Source: Bolinopsis microptera (lineage: Eukaryota; Ctenophora; Tentaculata; Lobata; Bolinopsidae). Taken from it: DNA of 64,000 nt. Where the stretch lies: assembly GCF_026151205.1 (NCBI RefSeq), contig NC_087078.1, positions 15,021,118 through 15,085,117 of the forward strand. Reading direction: 5' to 3'. Made by a program: the position numbers and the translations under genes. The number at the start of each line of letters is the position of its first letter. Position 1 is the stretch's first letter. Positions 34,342-48,375 of the stretch are shown piece after piece. A model generated the notes under the pieces. It did no database searches, had not been told where the DNA came from, and saw nothing but the letters and a program-made list of their open reading frames with translations.

Positions 34342-37300
34342 TACCATGACCTTGCAAAGTACCTTCTGTTTTGGAGTTAGGGGAGTTTCTTTTCGCAGCG
34401 GCATTACGCCATGATGATTGAGCTCCGTCAGAATGCTTTGCACTATTTCTGATCAATTCGAGTGATCAAATCTAATTTAAGTATCACTTGCGGAGTTCAG
34501 TGCCAAGCGCTGGCATGCTCTCAATAGAGTTCAAGTAGAGGTGGTGGTTACAATTTGTCAAAATAACGATTCAGCTACTTTTCGTGCCACACTGCCAACA
34601 TCCCGTTCGAGGGATCTCCTCGCTTCACCATTAATTGAAATAATTATTCGGCAACTTCAGAGGACCTTTTCACGGATTTATAAGCATTGGAATTGGGGAT
34701 TATTCTTACCTCCGATCTCGATCATTTGCCGGTAATTTTTCCCTTATTACTTCAAATCAATTCATCGGTTTGTCCCCCTAACTGTTTTCCGTTAATTAAT
34801 TCACAACAGCCTTTTTATTGATTTAAAATCTAGGTATCTTGCTCGAAGACTGTTGTTCCTATAAAATAGACCTGGCTCAGCCCTTATGTCTTAGGTCTGT
34901 CTCATTAAATCTGCGGTGGATCCGCTGTCCGCTGTTCCGTAAAATCTGTGGTCATTGATTAAAATATGCCCTTCTATAGAACCGCAGATCCAGCTCAGAT
35001 ATCTAGCTCAGATATATTCTGCTTTATCCTCAACTGAAGTTCCATCGCAGATTTATTTGTACAGAAGCTAGATTTACTCTGGCTAGTATCCTGATCGATC
35101 TGCTTGGGTATATTGCAGTTTCGTATGTGACTTGTCCTATTTATCCTACCATTTATTTTAAGGTTCAAGCGTATTAAATGACAAGGTTGCCTTGATTTTT
35201 AGAAGATATATGTTAATTTAGTTCTAAGCACTGACTGCCACTTAATATTTTATGTCCCATTTCTATGCATGGTTGGAATTATGAGAGCCTAACACAATTT
35301 AAACATTTATGGATACGCGTCTTTAACGTTCTGTTACATTTGGAATTCTAGCCAGCCTTAATATCAATACTAATAGCCCTTAACCAGCCTTCTGTTACCC
35401 TGTTAAATGACGGTCAATAATAAGAGTCAATACAATAGCCTGAGTCCTAACCGGTACCGTTACAGTTTCATTATTACCTGATTAATCAAACGCTTTCAAT
35501 ACACCGCAATTCATGAACTTAGCGTGAAACGTCTAACCTGGATCTGTTAACTTCACTTTACAGACGGGCTCAAGTGCAGATTGTCTTATTTTAAATGGTG
35601 ATTTAAGCTGCAAACCTGAAAAACGAATGCTGTCTGCTATGAATGGTAATTCCCTTGGTGCTAACTCCCTAATTTGCTGCCATCCCCCCTAATTATACCT
35701 TATTTTCATCATTACAGCCACCATATAATAAGTCATTAACCCAATCATCATCCACTAAACGTGATGGAAGAATTACAGCTGAATTCTGTCATACTGGACT
35801 GTATTTTTACGTTGAAACATAAAGCCAGCAACACTTTATCAGTAATTGTGTTGGAGGTGGGGAGGTCCGGTACTAGGTACCGCTCAGCACTTGTTTATAG
35901 CTTGTTGCGACTTTACAGTTTACTCAGCTCACCCTTAACTGAGAGGCTGAGAGAGCGTTCCGCAGAGAGCCCCTTATCAGTAGCACTCTAGCATACCTAG
36001 CCTTATAATTCAATCTTTAGCTAATATAATACCAGTCAATCCAGCACGATTGGATATGATTCACTCTGATCGGTTACCAATAGTCCAATAGGGGTGAATT
36101 TGTTCCTAATTTGTGGCCCGTTTTAGTGCCTAACCTAATATATCAGGTCGCACGTGGCACTGTTATCTGAATGCCTACTGAGTGCACAGTATGTCCTGAA
36201 TACTTAATGACCCAAAGTAAGCCGAATATTTTCGTGACAAGTTTTTTGGCGTCACCCTGGTGACAATGTTCCCCCGTGAGGAGTCGTGGATATAAATATG
36301 AGGGTGGGCGGAGATGAGATAAGCCAACTGACCCAATATTTCATATTTTTCTTGTCAAAATATTTTAACATTTTTGTAAGGTTTTGTGGCACGCGATTAG
36401 GGTTCGGTTACAACCCTGGTAGGTGTTTGTGTTGAGCATGCTAACATACCTCGAGCTGCAACAGCGGACCCCGGGCACTCAGTACCTCCTAATTTCCCCG
36501 GAACCCTACTCCCCCACTCCCCCGCGTTTTGTGAAAATGTGGTCCAGATCGGTACTTCTGTGTTGTACGTGTTGGGTATAATCTTTTGTCTGGTTTTCAA
36601 CATTTCAGGGCTCGAGCCTACCTGCCGGACCTTTCGTTTGATCTGTGGATTTTCGTTTTGTGTGTGCAAATGCCATCATGGTTTTAGCAATAAAAATGTT
36701 TCCACTTTTCGTTAAATATTTCGAGTTTGAATAATCCATTCATGTTATTCTCGCCATGGCATTGTCTGTGGTTTACCCTATCAAGTGTCTAGTATTGCCC
36801 GGACACAAGGTACACCGAACACCTCGTAACCCGTTACAGATACCAGATTTTACTGTCAGTAATCGCTCGCTTTCGCCTCACTTCTGAGATTACGTACTTA
36901 ATAAAGTGACAGTCTCCTGTCAAGAGACATCAAAACTATTATAAAACTATTATATATTCCCGCATCTTCATAACCTCCACAGGTGCCACGAGTGTCAGAA
37001 GCGACGTGACATCACCTTTTTCATTGAGTCTACAAAATGATTGGTCCCTAATTGCTTAATTGAGTCTAAAACTGAAATCCGTATCGGAAAGGTCCGAGCA
37101 GCACCTTCCATCCAGCCTGGAACCGTGACTTCACCGGTCTGAGGTCCTGTGACCTGCCCTCTAATCGATAAATTGGATACTGATAGATCCGTAATTTAGT
37201 CTGAACTCTTATATACTCTCCTCCTCCTGATTGACAGTGGATACTTTTACTGATAGTTTTATTAGAGTATCCGTTCCAAGACATGCTCCCTGACTGTACT

Positions 37301-38739
37301 GCGCCGGACTGATATTGTGATACGCCGTTAGGTCATCTCCATGTGTCTGATGAATGCGTCCCAGGAGCATATATATAAACTGTTTAGAAGGGACCGGTCC
37401 CTACTTTCTTACAGATGGTGATACGACGGTTTCATCACTGAAATCAGTCTTAAAATCCATTCATACATTTAGATTTTAGTTTGATATTTAGCCGTTGCTA
37501 AGTGATGAAAACGTTCGCCCTGTTCCTCAACTCCTCTGAATTGTTTGACATTGTCTTCGTTAACCAAATATTTGAGAGCTAGCTTTGGACCAATGGCTTG
37601 CAGCGGTTTGACTCGAGATCGTCCCCCGTCAGCACCCAACCAGCGCCGGGTAGTAAGAAAGTTTGCTGGTTGGCCGGACAGCTCTGACAGACGTTCCCTG
37701 TGAGGTGTAGTCCGTCTAATTACGGAACAGGTCCGAACAAGTCGGATGTTCTCTAGCTATTATTGGGGCACGGTAATTGGCTCTACAGTGCGGCTAGCTT
37801 GACTGTCTCTCGCTAGTGGCAACCCTTGAGTTGTTACTTGCTCACTCTGTAGCTTGACCAGGACGCCTCACTCTCTCACCTTTTCTCCCAACTTTAAGTC
37901 ATGTCCCTTATCGTTGTGCATCTGCAACGGTAACCGGCCATCCACCAAAGCCTCAATCCCTGAACCTGACCCTTTTACACTCAGTTCTTACACTCTGTTT
38001 TGCTCACATGTCCAGCCCACGTGACACGTCTTCCGGTTGTTACAGAAATGTACACATATTATATATGCGTGACCCGTACACATTAAATATTCAACAGAAC
38101 TCACCGACTACTACTAGTTTGAGGGAAGGTTAGTTAGTAGTACAAGTAGTTCCTGCTTACTAGTGGGAGGCACTGCACTTTCAATCCTTACAGAGTATTT
38201 TTATTTCTGCTCAAATGTTTATCGGAAGTTAAAACTCGTGTTAACTCCTGTTACAACTTTCTCTTTATAATTTGAATTGTAACTTTTCGGCTGGCTTAAG
38301 ACGTAAAACCATCCTTTATGTATGCTTAGTAAGCATTGCTTACTGTTACTGAAATCGTGCACGTTTATTTTAATGCCATACATGATTACATGATCCCTAG
38401 TGGCGTGCTCAATCTTGACTTAGAGCATGCTCTGTCTTGCCTCCTTAGGGCTCTGATACCCTGCTGACTTGGGTGGCACACTTCACCTGGGATATCAGGA
38501 TATCAGGAGCGTACTCTTTATTGTAATCATGAACATGCTATATCTTGTCCCTGCAGCTGGTGACTCTCTGCTTAGCACACATTTCCTGGACGGCACTGTG
38601 ACAGCTCCAGGATCAATGATAATGTCCAAGCACGTTATCTCGTTAAGGTTGTGGTATAGTCCTCTGTAGTCTGTGTGTGTGCTGCTGTTTGAGAGTTTTG
38701 TGTGTACTTCCTTGACCTTGGTTTGGTAGTTGCCCTCGT

Positions 38740-38740
<1 letters not shown>
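34342..38740. other. Non-coding stretch, no gene seen
   Basis: Short frames at 34541, 35761, 36397 and 37066 have no family signal. TATA-like GATATAAATA near 36290. CACGTG near 36151 and 38019, the latter followed by an ETS-like CTTCCGG. Confidence 0.4.
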
Positions 38741-38777
<37 letters not shown>

Positions 38778-38802
38778 CTCTCTCTCTCTCTCTCTCTCTC
38801 TC
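38741..38802. repeat. CT microsatellite, interrupted
   Basis: Two CT runs of about 34 and 26 bp separated by GA. Confidence 0.95.
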
Positions 38803-39283
38803 CGATATTTCCAGCTCTCTTTTTATTCACTTTTATCTCTTTATACCTTTTTCACTACTCGTATTACTGAAGCAGCACATGATATTATAATTTCACCACA
38901 GTCCACTAAAAATGTTGTTTCAGAGTGAGATTGGCTACTCAGAAAGCTTGTCAATATCCTTTGTTCTGTTTTTAACTATATGTATCAACTCTCTCTCTCT
39001 GTCTTACAATCACAACCACGATCAACAGCATCACTCCTCGTGACGATCACAATCAACATTTGTATCATGTATCCCACAATATTATGAATTGAATATTGTT
39101 GACCAGGTGACTCTAAAACTCACCTCCGATTGGTTCATACCAGGAAGCATCGGGCACAGATTCAAAGTTTTCCCACGCGCAAGTACATCTCGCTAGTATT
39201 ACTACCGTCCAAGATATGTCCAGCTTATCACAAGCATGTTGCAGCCCCATTATCATTACCACTATTATATTATGTGAGGAGAA

Positions 39284-39473
<190 letters not shown>

Positions 39474-42227
39474 CTCAACTCCTTTATGTCATTCATTTAT
39501 GTATTGCTTGTACTTCTTTGCGATCGATATTATGAGATGCTCGAATCCGTTGCGATTATTATACATGCTCTCGTATATTATATTATATATACTTCAAACT
39601 TACTTGTTTTTTGTCGCTCTTCGTACTGGCCCAGCCCTAAACAAATAAAGCTTTTTTGTGAATTTTCTGCATGATTAATAAATGTTACATCTTTTGTAAT
39701 TTCTATCTGGAAATCCAGATAATCTGTTCTATATTACATTAGTTACGTAATCATGATTTTCTCTCTCTGCTCTCAGTCACACACACTCTCTGTGACATGA
39801 TGGTCACGTGTTAACCTGTAACACTCTGTATGTTTCGAGCCTTAACCCTTTTATTTCCTACTACCACTCCATACATTTCTACATTTCACCGCGGATATCT
39901 TTCACTTTGAAACGTGCCCCTCAAAGTACCCTACTGATCATGTGTTCTGCCACGTGATCAGCCCGTTACCCAGTAACGACATGCGATCATCACCACGTGA
40001 TACGGACCCTCAAAGGGGGTCTAAAAATACCTCCCCAACTTCCTGCTGACTCTAGACTTGGGTAACGGTGTACCGTGGGGACTGTGAGATTTTTGAGGGC
40101 TTGCTCTTTTATTCCTGTCGTAATTATCCACTTGAGGTCCATATTCACCGTGGGTTAGGGGTGAAAGTTGCAGGGAACATCCTGGATTAATTTGTCACCT
40201 GTGACAATTGACACGCCTATAATAGTATGTGTGGTGTACCACAGCATTACTTTGTCATTGTTCACTCTAGCCTCTAATATTGTAATATCCGCTTTTCAGG
40301 GCTGACCAAAATTTGAGGTTAGGGAAAGAGAGAAAGGTATGTTACTTTCGACAACTTTCAAAGAATCATGACACGTCAGTGCATGGCTGAGCTGTGGTAT
40401 TATTACGCCATATTTGGGGGTTTGTATATTGTTGGATGTGACCCTGTTCGAAGGAACCCAGTGCTCTGGTCCCCTCCTTATTGTTCCTTGATATATTACA
40501 GCTCTGAGCGGTTCATTGTTGGGCAACAAACATTCCACGCTTCCTCCACACTCTACCTGACAGTAACATTGCGGAGGGGAGCAATAACGGTTGGGGGTTC
40601 AATGAGCCGGATGTTTTGATAAAACGAGCATTGTGTGTTCCACAGTGCAACCAAAACCTTTGTTTTCATTGTCTAACGGCGGGTAACCGGGCTGCTTCTC
40701 CCTCTTTGATAAATGATTGTTTTCTCTTCCTAAGTGTGCTATTAACCACGCTTACTGGACACTGGTGTTTCGTTGCATCCTTGAGATTGTTCCAGTTGGC
40801 AATGCAATGTGTCGATAAATTTTACTTTTATCTTTTTGTCTGTTACCGTCCCCGATATTTCAACCTTTTACAGTTCTTCCTCCTCATGCAGCCTGCTTGG
40901 CTGTTACAATTTTATCGTCGAATTAAGTGCAATGTGGACACTGCAGTTGTGGTGAACGTAAGATTGCAATCAGGGCCCAATCCACGTGTGCCGGTCTAAC
41001 TAGGGTAAATTGTGTACATTGTAACCATTCGAATTTTAACACTTATCAGGTTTCCCAATTAGCACGTGCTCACGTGATCCTCTGCAAAGTTATTTTCACG
41101 GGTAACGTTAACCGCGCCCCCGTTACAAGCACTGTGAATGATTTAATTATCATGGACGCTGCATTTATTATGCCATGGGAAAGTTTACTCGACTGTTTTC
41201 TGATCTCGATCCCCGTTTCTCAAGCTAATTTGGCAACAAATTAGGAAATTAATCCTCATTTTCTTCTTCTTGTATTTCAGTTTCCTGCTTGGATTTAACC
41301 GAGGTTTTTACGTTTTTGAACGAGCATTAAACCATTAAATCACAACAAACTGAAGCCTTTGATATCCCGAGTCAGGATACATGATGCTTGACTTAATAGT
41401 GGCTCTTGACTGGTCAACTTGTCCCGTGACTTGTGGATATGTGCACAGCTGTGTGTCCTAACATTCCTGACAGCGGGTCTTGTGACGTTTAGACCTATCA
41501 AGATGCTAAGTATCGAGTATGTTGCCAGATGACCTGCATTCTCACTGCATTGTTATTGCAACCGTGTTGAGCAAACAATTGACCTCTACTGTCCTGTCGT
41601 TGCTTGTAAAGACAAGCATTTCGTCAAATTGTATCACAGCGGATAAGTAGCATTTGACTCAATTGCTTGCACTGTATTTTGTAAACACTCCTCATTGATC
41701 ATAATAGTAGATTGGTGCCGCTGATTGTGATTGCTCTTTAAGCTTGTTTGATGGTCAAAGTGAATGAACCGTAACATTTCATCTAAACTTTGCCTTTTAG
41801 ATTAATTTGAAATTTGTTACAATGTTTCGATACTGTAGAAATGTTACAGTATTTGCAACATAAAACTATCGTGTTATTAGGCGTATCAAAAACCGAATCC
41901 CGTGACTATTTCAACTGATGAATGTCATCAAAAACCGCATCAAAACTTTAACCCCAACATTTAGTACACCTAATCCTCATCTCTCACTTACCTTACATTT
42001 AATTTACTTATAGCGTTCACAGCCCCCGAAAATTCTGGATCATGCGACCTAGTAAATATGGTAATCTAATCTTGAGATCGGAGTGGTGAGGGGGGCACAG
42101 CCAGGTTTTAGCGAGCTCCTAGTCAGTGCAGCTGTGACTAAATGTGGCTGAGCTCCCCCCTTTTCCTCCCTCTAAGAGTGGTTCTTAGGTTTGTGAAGTT
42201 AATATGGGGCTGACCAACACAACTCGT
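39474..42227. other. Non-coding stretch with loosely open frames
   Basis: Overlapping plus-strand frames at 40368-41244 show no family signal or splice logic. Several CACGTG sites lie between 39805 and 41076. Confidence 0.4.
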
Positions 42228-42482
42228 ACACTCACTGAGAGTGATGTTTGCACTCACTGAGGGTGATGTTTGCACTCACTGAGGGTGCTGCTATTTGCAC
42301 TCACTGAGGGTGCTGCTGTTTGCACTCAATGTGGGTGCTTTTTGCACTCACTGAGGGTGCTTTTTGCACTCAGTGAGGGTGCTTTTTGCACTCAGTGAGG
42401 GTGCTGCTGTTTGCACTCAGTGAGGGTGCTGCTGTTTGCACTCACTGAGGGTGCTGCTGTTTGCACTCACTAGTGCTGCTGT
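42228..42482 (+). repeat. Minisatellite with 22-28 bp units
   Basis: About ten copies of TTTGCACTCA(C/G)TGAGGGTGC plus a variable GATG, CTTT or CTGCTG tail. Unit length varies because the tail varies. Each core pairs GCAC with GTGC around it and could form a small hairpin. Confidence 0.9.
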
Positions 42483-43440
42483 TGGAACTTTCTGTTTTAC
42501 CCTCTTTTGATGTGGGACTAGTCTCATTTCAGTGTGTTTACTGCTGATTGTCGTAGTTACTGGTAATTTACTGGTAGTTAGATCATATTGTTGTGGCTCT
42601 GTACCGGCTGTAACCTCACCAGGTTGCGGTGGACTTGCTCTAGTCTGTACATGGTAATTTGTTCTTCTGCTCTTGAGTGGATACGTTTGACGTCACAATT
42701 TTGTATCTGCTTTGTTCAATTTGTTGACAAAGTGTGTATCGAACAGTAACAGAAGTATCAAACCTGTAGCAAATCCTACTTTTGACAAGCATCTGTTCTC
42801 CTCTCTTTTAAAAGTATTTTCTTAACAAATTCCCGGTCCCACGCTGAACCAACCTTCCTTTTTCTTTTCTACTTCTATCGAACTTTCTAACTTTTTTATC
42901 TTGCTTAATTTTACTACTTTCACACCGCTCTACTCTTCAATAGCAAGCAGTACTGATGATAACACCGCTCATAGTCCAGTATGACTGCTTCTACAAAAGT
43001 ATCTATATCAGTAGTATTACTTTATTACTAAGCTTCATTGTGTTACCACCACCATCACCCGTACTAACTGCTAATTCTCCACACTTTTCCCTCTTTTATA
43101 ACATCCTTTTGTCAAGTATTGATCGAGAAGCTACTCTATTATCTGTGAAGTTTTTGAAGTGGTTTTACTACACAATTCATTATCTTTAGCAGCCGTGAGA
43201 ACTACTCCACCGAACATGCAGGAGTTTTATAGCTACTATGATTTACTTATTCTATCCCATATAATATATATAATATCATTGTGTTCTAGCTTCTAGCACT
43301 AAAGTGGGGACTCTGCACTGTTCCCCCACTTCTCTATGGATGATTGAATATTGATAATAATAGCAAAACTACGCACGTTTACTCTCCTGCTTATCGCCAG
43401 CCATTGTTTAGCAAATAGTCCACTGTTTAAAACAGCCCGC
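42483..43440. other. Non-coding stretch, no gene seen
   Basis: No supported exon or repeat. Confidence 0.4.
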
Positions 43441-43500
43441 CCAATAGGAAGGGCACGTCTCACCTCTCCTCCAATGAGAAGCCCAGTATTCTAGCACGTG
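43441..43500 (+). promoter_or_regulatory. CCAAT-CCAAT-CACGTG module 3
   Basis: CCAAT at 43441 and 43471 (30 bp apart) and CACGTG at 43495 (24 bp further). CACCTCTCCTCCAAT and GCCCAG around the second box recur at 45312-45336. CpG-rich sequence follows to about 43560. Confidence 0.65.
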
Positions 43501-43980
43501 ACCGTGCCCTCTGTTCGCTGAGCGAGCGCTAAACGCGCTAATTTTCTCAATCTCTCCGGCATGTATCGGAGGGGGATTTAGCTGTGATTGTGAAAGTCAG
43601 GTAGTTTGTGATCTCACTACTGTTAATTTACGTAGTTCTTTCATCGGTTTTAAAGCCGCGTATTCAGAACACATGCATTAGTGAATTGTGGGAACTTTCT
43701 TTTTTGTTTCGAGTTAGAGTTTCTGATTTTGTTTCTCTTTGTTTGTTTGGATGCTGGTTTCTTTGGATCCGGTGCACAAGCTACGTGCATGACCTAACAC
43801 AGCACACAATGAACTCAACAAGAGTCTTCAGTACGTTCTTTGTTCGTGTGCCCTACGATTTGTCTCTATTGATAACCGTCCTTCTTGACAGCATCATATC
43901 GTCCGTTGTTGAGTGATGAGCACAGTCTCTCTCTCCCAGTCCCCCTTACCCTCAGTTCCGTTTTGCTCCTCCAGCTCCGC

Positions 43981-43990
43981 TCTATAAATA
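43981..43990 (+). promoter_or_regulatory. TATA-like box
   Basis: CTATAAATAT in a GC-richer, pyrimidine-rich setting. Coding frames on both strands just downstream (43982-44279) lack family signal. Confidence 0.3.
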
Positions 43991-43999
43991 TCCATTATA

Positions 44000-45291
44000 C
44001 GTGCTCCTATTCGGTCCAACCTCAGGGCCGATCATGTAGCGCCACAGAGGACAGTTGACCGGTGAATGTCCTCTCTCCCAGCCTACCCTCCACATGAAGA
44101 ATTGCGGCAGTGCACTGGAACGAGGGAGGCAGTGCCCTGAGCTCCTGCATATTGAGCATATGTTGGCGTGCAAGTGTTTTGTTTATCCAGGGGTGCGGCT
44201 GGGTGTTAGGAGTGTGTACTGGTGCGACTCTAACTCTAATTATCATGCTGTAGAGCTATTGAAGTTGTGTTTGGGTTGACGCTTTAGAGTTGTGATATTA
44301 TAGTTTAGTTACGACATGCTGGCATTACGTATTACGTTACGCATCATTGAGGTTGTAACTTTTTTTGTTGAGTCTTTGCTGTTGTCTTTGATTTGCATTT
44401 TGCTTGGTTTGAACTTTGAATAAATTTTATCGTACATCGTTAATTTATGCAATATGCAGGTGCAATCCATTTTTAACATGCACAGTAATTATAATTTTGA
44501 TATCTGTCCTTTTATTCCTTAATACCGGGTGATTGAAACATTTTCAGTTGCATATTTGGTAATATTTATCGATTCGACTTGTTAAAATTAGTGGTACACA
44601 GATAATGGTTTTGCCAATAGGGGTGAGGTAAACCGTAATTAATGGCGATTAAATTATCCGTTAAAAGTTATTCAAGTCGAGATAAAGTCACGTAATGACA
44701 AATCAGCAGATAAAAGCAGCTGGTTTGAGTAAGTTATCGCATCTACACCTCGCAAAATCCTTCCATATTTCCTTGTGTAAATACCTTCCATTTTACCCGT
44801 GTAAACTTTAATTCCAGCGATAACGTTATCTCTGTGCTGTTGTGAATGTTAAAAGTTCAGCTGAAAATTAGTGCGAGTCCATTGCTTTACATAATTTAAA
44901 TCACATCTAGCAACTTCGTAATATATATATGAAAGTTAATAATTTTCGCTTAAATCACTCGTTTCATATTGAATTACTTTGAGGCCCCTCAGCTGTAGTG
45001 AATGTTTTATGTTACAGTAGAGTTCGTGGTTTGGTTATGTGGTACGTCCTGCTTCATCCGAATTTTTTAACTTTTAGCTTTTGTGGAGTTTTAGTGACGG
45101 AGATGTTTACTATTGTAAACCAAGTTGTTTATCTCAAAATATGGGATTCCTTAATTTAGAGTGTGAATTTACAACAAGGATGGCCGATAGTTAATAATGC
45201 TAAGAACAGTGATCTCTGTGATAGCGTTCACTGTAAAGTATTCCTATCACAGCTCAAGTGGTTCCGCCTAGGGGGTCTCGCCTCTCCTCCG
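44000..45291. other. Non-coding stretch, no gene seen
   Basis: Open frames at 44022-44279 overlap on both strands; none is supported. Confidence 0.4.
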
Positions 45292-45352
45292 CCAATCAGC
45301 TTCGAGTATTCCACCTCTCCTCCAATCACAGCCCAGAGATTGGGACCACGTG
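45292..45352 (+). promoter_or_regulatory. CCAAT-CCAAT-CACGTG module 4
   Basis: CCAAT at 45292 and 45322 (30 bp apart) and CACGTG at 45347 (25 bp further). The closest relative in the window is module 3. Confidence 0.65.
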
Positions 45353-45495
45353 GCCCCTCTACCCGTGGATCACTAGCAGTAGTTTATAATTGATTGCTGT
45401 CAAGCACGATAATCAATGCTGGTTTTCAACTGTACCCTCGCCAAAAACCACTCATTCACTCTTTCACACGCGCCACATATTTTTCTGGAGATGGT

Positions 45496-45524
45496 CCAAT
45501 CAACATCCCGGGTTATACCACGTG
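45496..45524 (+). promoter_or_regulatory. CCAAT-CACGTG pair
   Basis: CCAATCAA at 45496 and CACGTGAC at 45519, 23 bp apart; another CACGTG at about 45562. The upstream CCAAT of the other modules is not present. Confidence 0.5.
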
Positions 45525-47600
45525 ACCTTTTTCATCCTATCAAAAGTGTTCACGAAGATCACGTGACTGCTGTGAGCTGTGGATGTGGTGATCGTGCTGT
45601 AAATCTCCCAGCTTGCTTTGATTTGTTTGAGGTTGCGAGTATTCTCAGACTACTAAACGCAGTTAAGCATGTCCCCACCATTTGATTCTATTAAGTACTT
45701 CTTTCCCACCATTAGATTCCACCACCATTTGATTCAACCACTATTTGATTCTTGTCACCTGAGCTCTTTTCAATCACGGTCCCAGGTAGCTGGCACGCTT
45801 GACATTCCAGCAAGTTGTTTTTCTAATCCATTCTCAAATCTCAATCTGTAGCTGGTGAATCTGGCTCACATTTCGGAGTTTTGTCACTTGTCAATGAGAA
45901 CAGTGCGGGACAGCATTGTCAAGCTGTGAATCTGAAGACTCTGTCAACTAATCAGCCAGCCTGTCAAATCAATGAGATAGGAATTGGGAATCCTGGTGAT
46001 CACCTGATCAATCACTTGATCACGTGTTTTGCTGCCTGATCACGTGTTATCTGTTCCCCTTCAAGCCCTCGTGATTTGAAACCTGCTCCTCTGGTGTACC
46101 TATCACGTGATCAGATCTACAAAGTAAACTCAGTCTTCCCGAGTCTCAGATAACAAACCTTGGGAAGAATGTCTCGTCTACTACTGGACACCTTATCTCG
46201 GACAGTATAACTAGGTTGCATTCGTAACAAGTCCTCATTATTGTTCGTCACCAGGCGTTTTGCGTTGTTCGAAGAGAAAGAGATTCGTCATATTTCTGCC
46301 ATGCTGAACGTTGTGGTTGCTTTTGTTTCATTCACACTTTTATTGTAATGTTCATCTTTGCTCGTCACCCGTGGTTTGTACGTGCACGGTAGATTCGTCA
46401 TTACCTGCTAGATAATGGAAACTTTTCTGATTTTGTTTTCGCTCTTCAGTTTTATTGTTTGATCGCTTCATTCCTTCTTATTATTTAAATATTCATAAGA
46501 TCGTAATATCCTTGTCGGTACTACAGTCATAACTCGCCAAACCCACTCTTTTCCTACATCTAATTCCACGGTTCCTTTGAACCTTTGTGCACTCCACCTA
46601 AATATCCGTTACACATCTCAGATCCTTAACCTGGTGATTAGCACTGGTCAGTGGTCATATATTCTCGATCCTTGTGATCATTGGCCCCCTAAAAATAGAA
46701 CTGTGTCACCCCCACCACGTACCTTTCAACTTACCCTCTTCACTCTGATCTAAGAGTGTGAAGTAACATGCTCTAAGTTAATGGTGGTGTAGCCAGCTTA
46801 TCACGGTCATCACGGACGAACGGACGGACTCAGCCATTGTTGCGTATTGTTACTTTGAAAAACATTTCTGTGTGTGCTTACATTCGATTTTGTTGGGTAT
46901 TTATAGATTTACAGTGTTAACAAGTAGTTGCCTTGTGGTAAGCAAGTTTGTTAAATTTAATGTTTCCTTTGTGTTTACGGCTCATAAATTATCATTGTAA
47001 TGATTGTCATAATTTCTGATTAATCATTATAATGATAATTATACAATCTTAACCCTTCGAACATAATTGCAAAAAATAAATGAGCTTGAAGACTATGAGG
47101 CGTCAAAGTTATTCTTTGTTCACAATACAGCACGCTTATTTCATGCCCTTTATTTCTCCAGAAGTCAAGATAGATGTTTAACACCCGCTTGTAACTGCGA
47201 TAATCCGCCATTTTAATTTATCATATTATTTACATATCAGTAAGCTAACTTTAGTTTAAACAGACATATTTCACTTGCTTGACAAGCTTGATTTTCTTGC
47301 CCTTAACAGTTGAAAGATGCTTGCGCAGAAAAGAAAAGCCTAGATTAGTTACATCTCGAAAGAGATTTAAAACCCAATAGGGTCAATCGTTAGTCGTTAC
47401 ACATGGTAATTAAGTTTAACTTTCTTTAAACGCGTACATTGCAGCTGCTTGATAAACTTGACGAATTTAATTAAAAACTTCGGCTTTTTCTCCAGAAGTT
47501 GGACAATAGTAAAGTTGTCCGCCACTCAAGTTGAAGCAGGGAGCGTGATCGATCTCTTGAGAACCGTCTCCAGGATCTATCCCGATTTAGAGTCAAGTGC
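45525..47600. other. Non-coding stretch, no gene seen
   Basis: CACGTG or TCACGTGA sites cluster at about 46020-46110. No supported exon. Confidence 0.4.
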
Positions 47601-47664
47601 ACGGCCACCCCACTCTTAGTTCTGCCCACAGTTCACTCTCACTTCACTCCCTTTCGGCACAGCT
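47601..47664 (+). other. Candidate non-coding first exon with 5' splice site
   Basis: The gene at 48376 has an acceptor 14 bp before its ATG, so at least one upstream non-coding exon must exist. GCACAGCT|GTAAGTTG at 47664 is a strong donor within 700 bp. The exon's start is not determined. Confidence 0.25.
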
Positions 47665-47951
47665 GTAAGTTGACACAAGTTCTCCACGATCACATATTAT
47701 TCACTGTACATTATTTATGCTAGCTTATGCGATATATGATGTGTTTTTTGTACTCATGATGAAGCCGACTCTTCACTCCTCAAAAGCTTGTCATAGTCAG
47801 CATCGTGAGCGTTGCTTGCTTAGTTGACTCCGGTATATATTTTTAGCAGGCCACAGTATAACGTCGTGGTAGTCTTCACACTCTCGGTAACTTAGTGTTG
47901 TTTGGGGCGTGTGCTACGAGCAGCACGAGCTTGGAGGTGCTAAGTGTGCGC

Positions 47952-48046
47952 CACGTGATCAGAAGTGAGGGTCACGTGATCAGAAGTCAGGGTCACGTGA
48001 TGGGGACTCGTGCAGCGCGCCACAGTTCCGGGAGAGTTCACACGTG
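47952..48046. promoter_or_regulatory. Tandem CACGTG cluster upstream of the 48.4-kb gene
   Basis: CACGTG at 47952, 47973 and 47994, exactly 21 bp apart, in a tandem CACGTGATCAGAAGT(G/C)AGGG unit, plus CACGTG at 48041. It ends 330 bp before the start codon. Confidence 0.55.
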
Positions 48047-48375
48047 TGATTTAGTTGTCTCGGAGCACGTTGGTGTGCTGATATCATAATAACCGTGGGA
48101 ATTTTGTTGATTGCTTTTCAAGTAGACAGCGGTCGTATAAAGTGGGTGGCATTTTTCATTCTTATCATTCTTGTTTCTTTTCTTGTTCAGGAAACCTGTC
48201 CTTAAATTCTAAAAGGATGACTATGTTCTATTGATACTTCAATTTTATTCATTGTTCTCAACAATTCTTATTCATATTTTGCTTAATTTGCATGGCTATA
48301 ACGCTGTGTCCATACTCCTGGTATACTTAAACTATTAAACTAACCAATCCACCTTTTGTAGCTATACCACAAACC

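Noticed and set aside
40368-41244. Three overlapping plus-strand frames covering nearly 900 bp
   Set aside because: Different frames with no splice sites linking them, no family resemblance, and low-complexity hydrophobic content.
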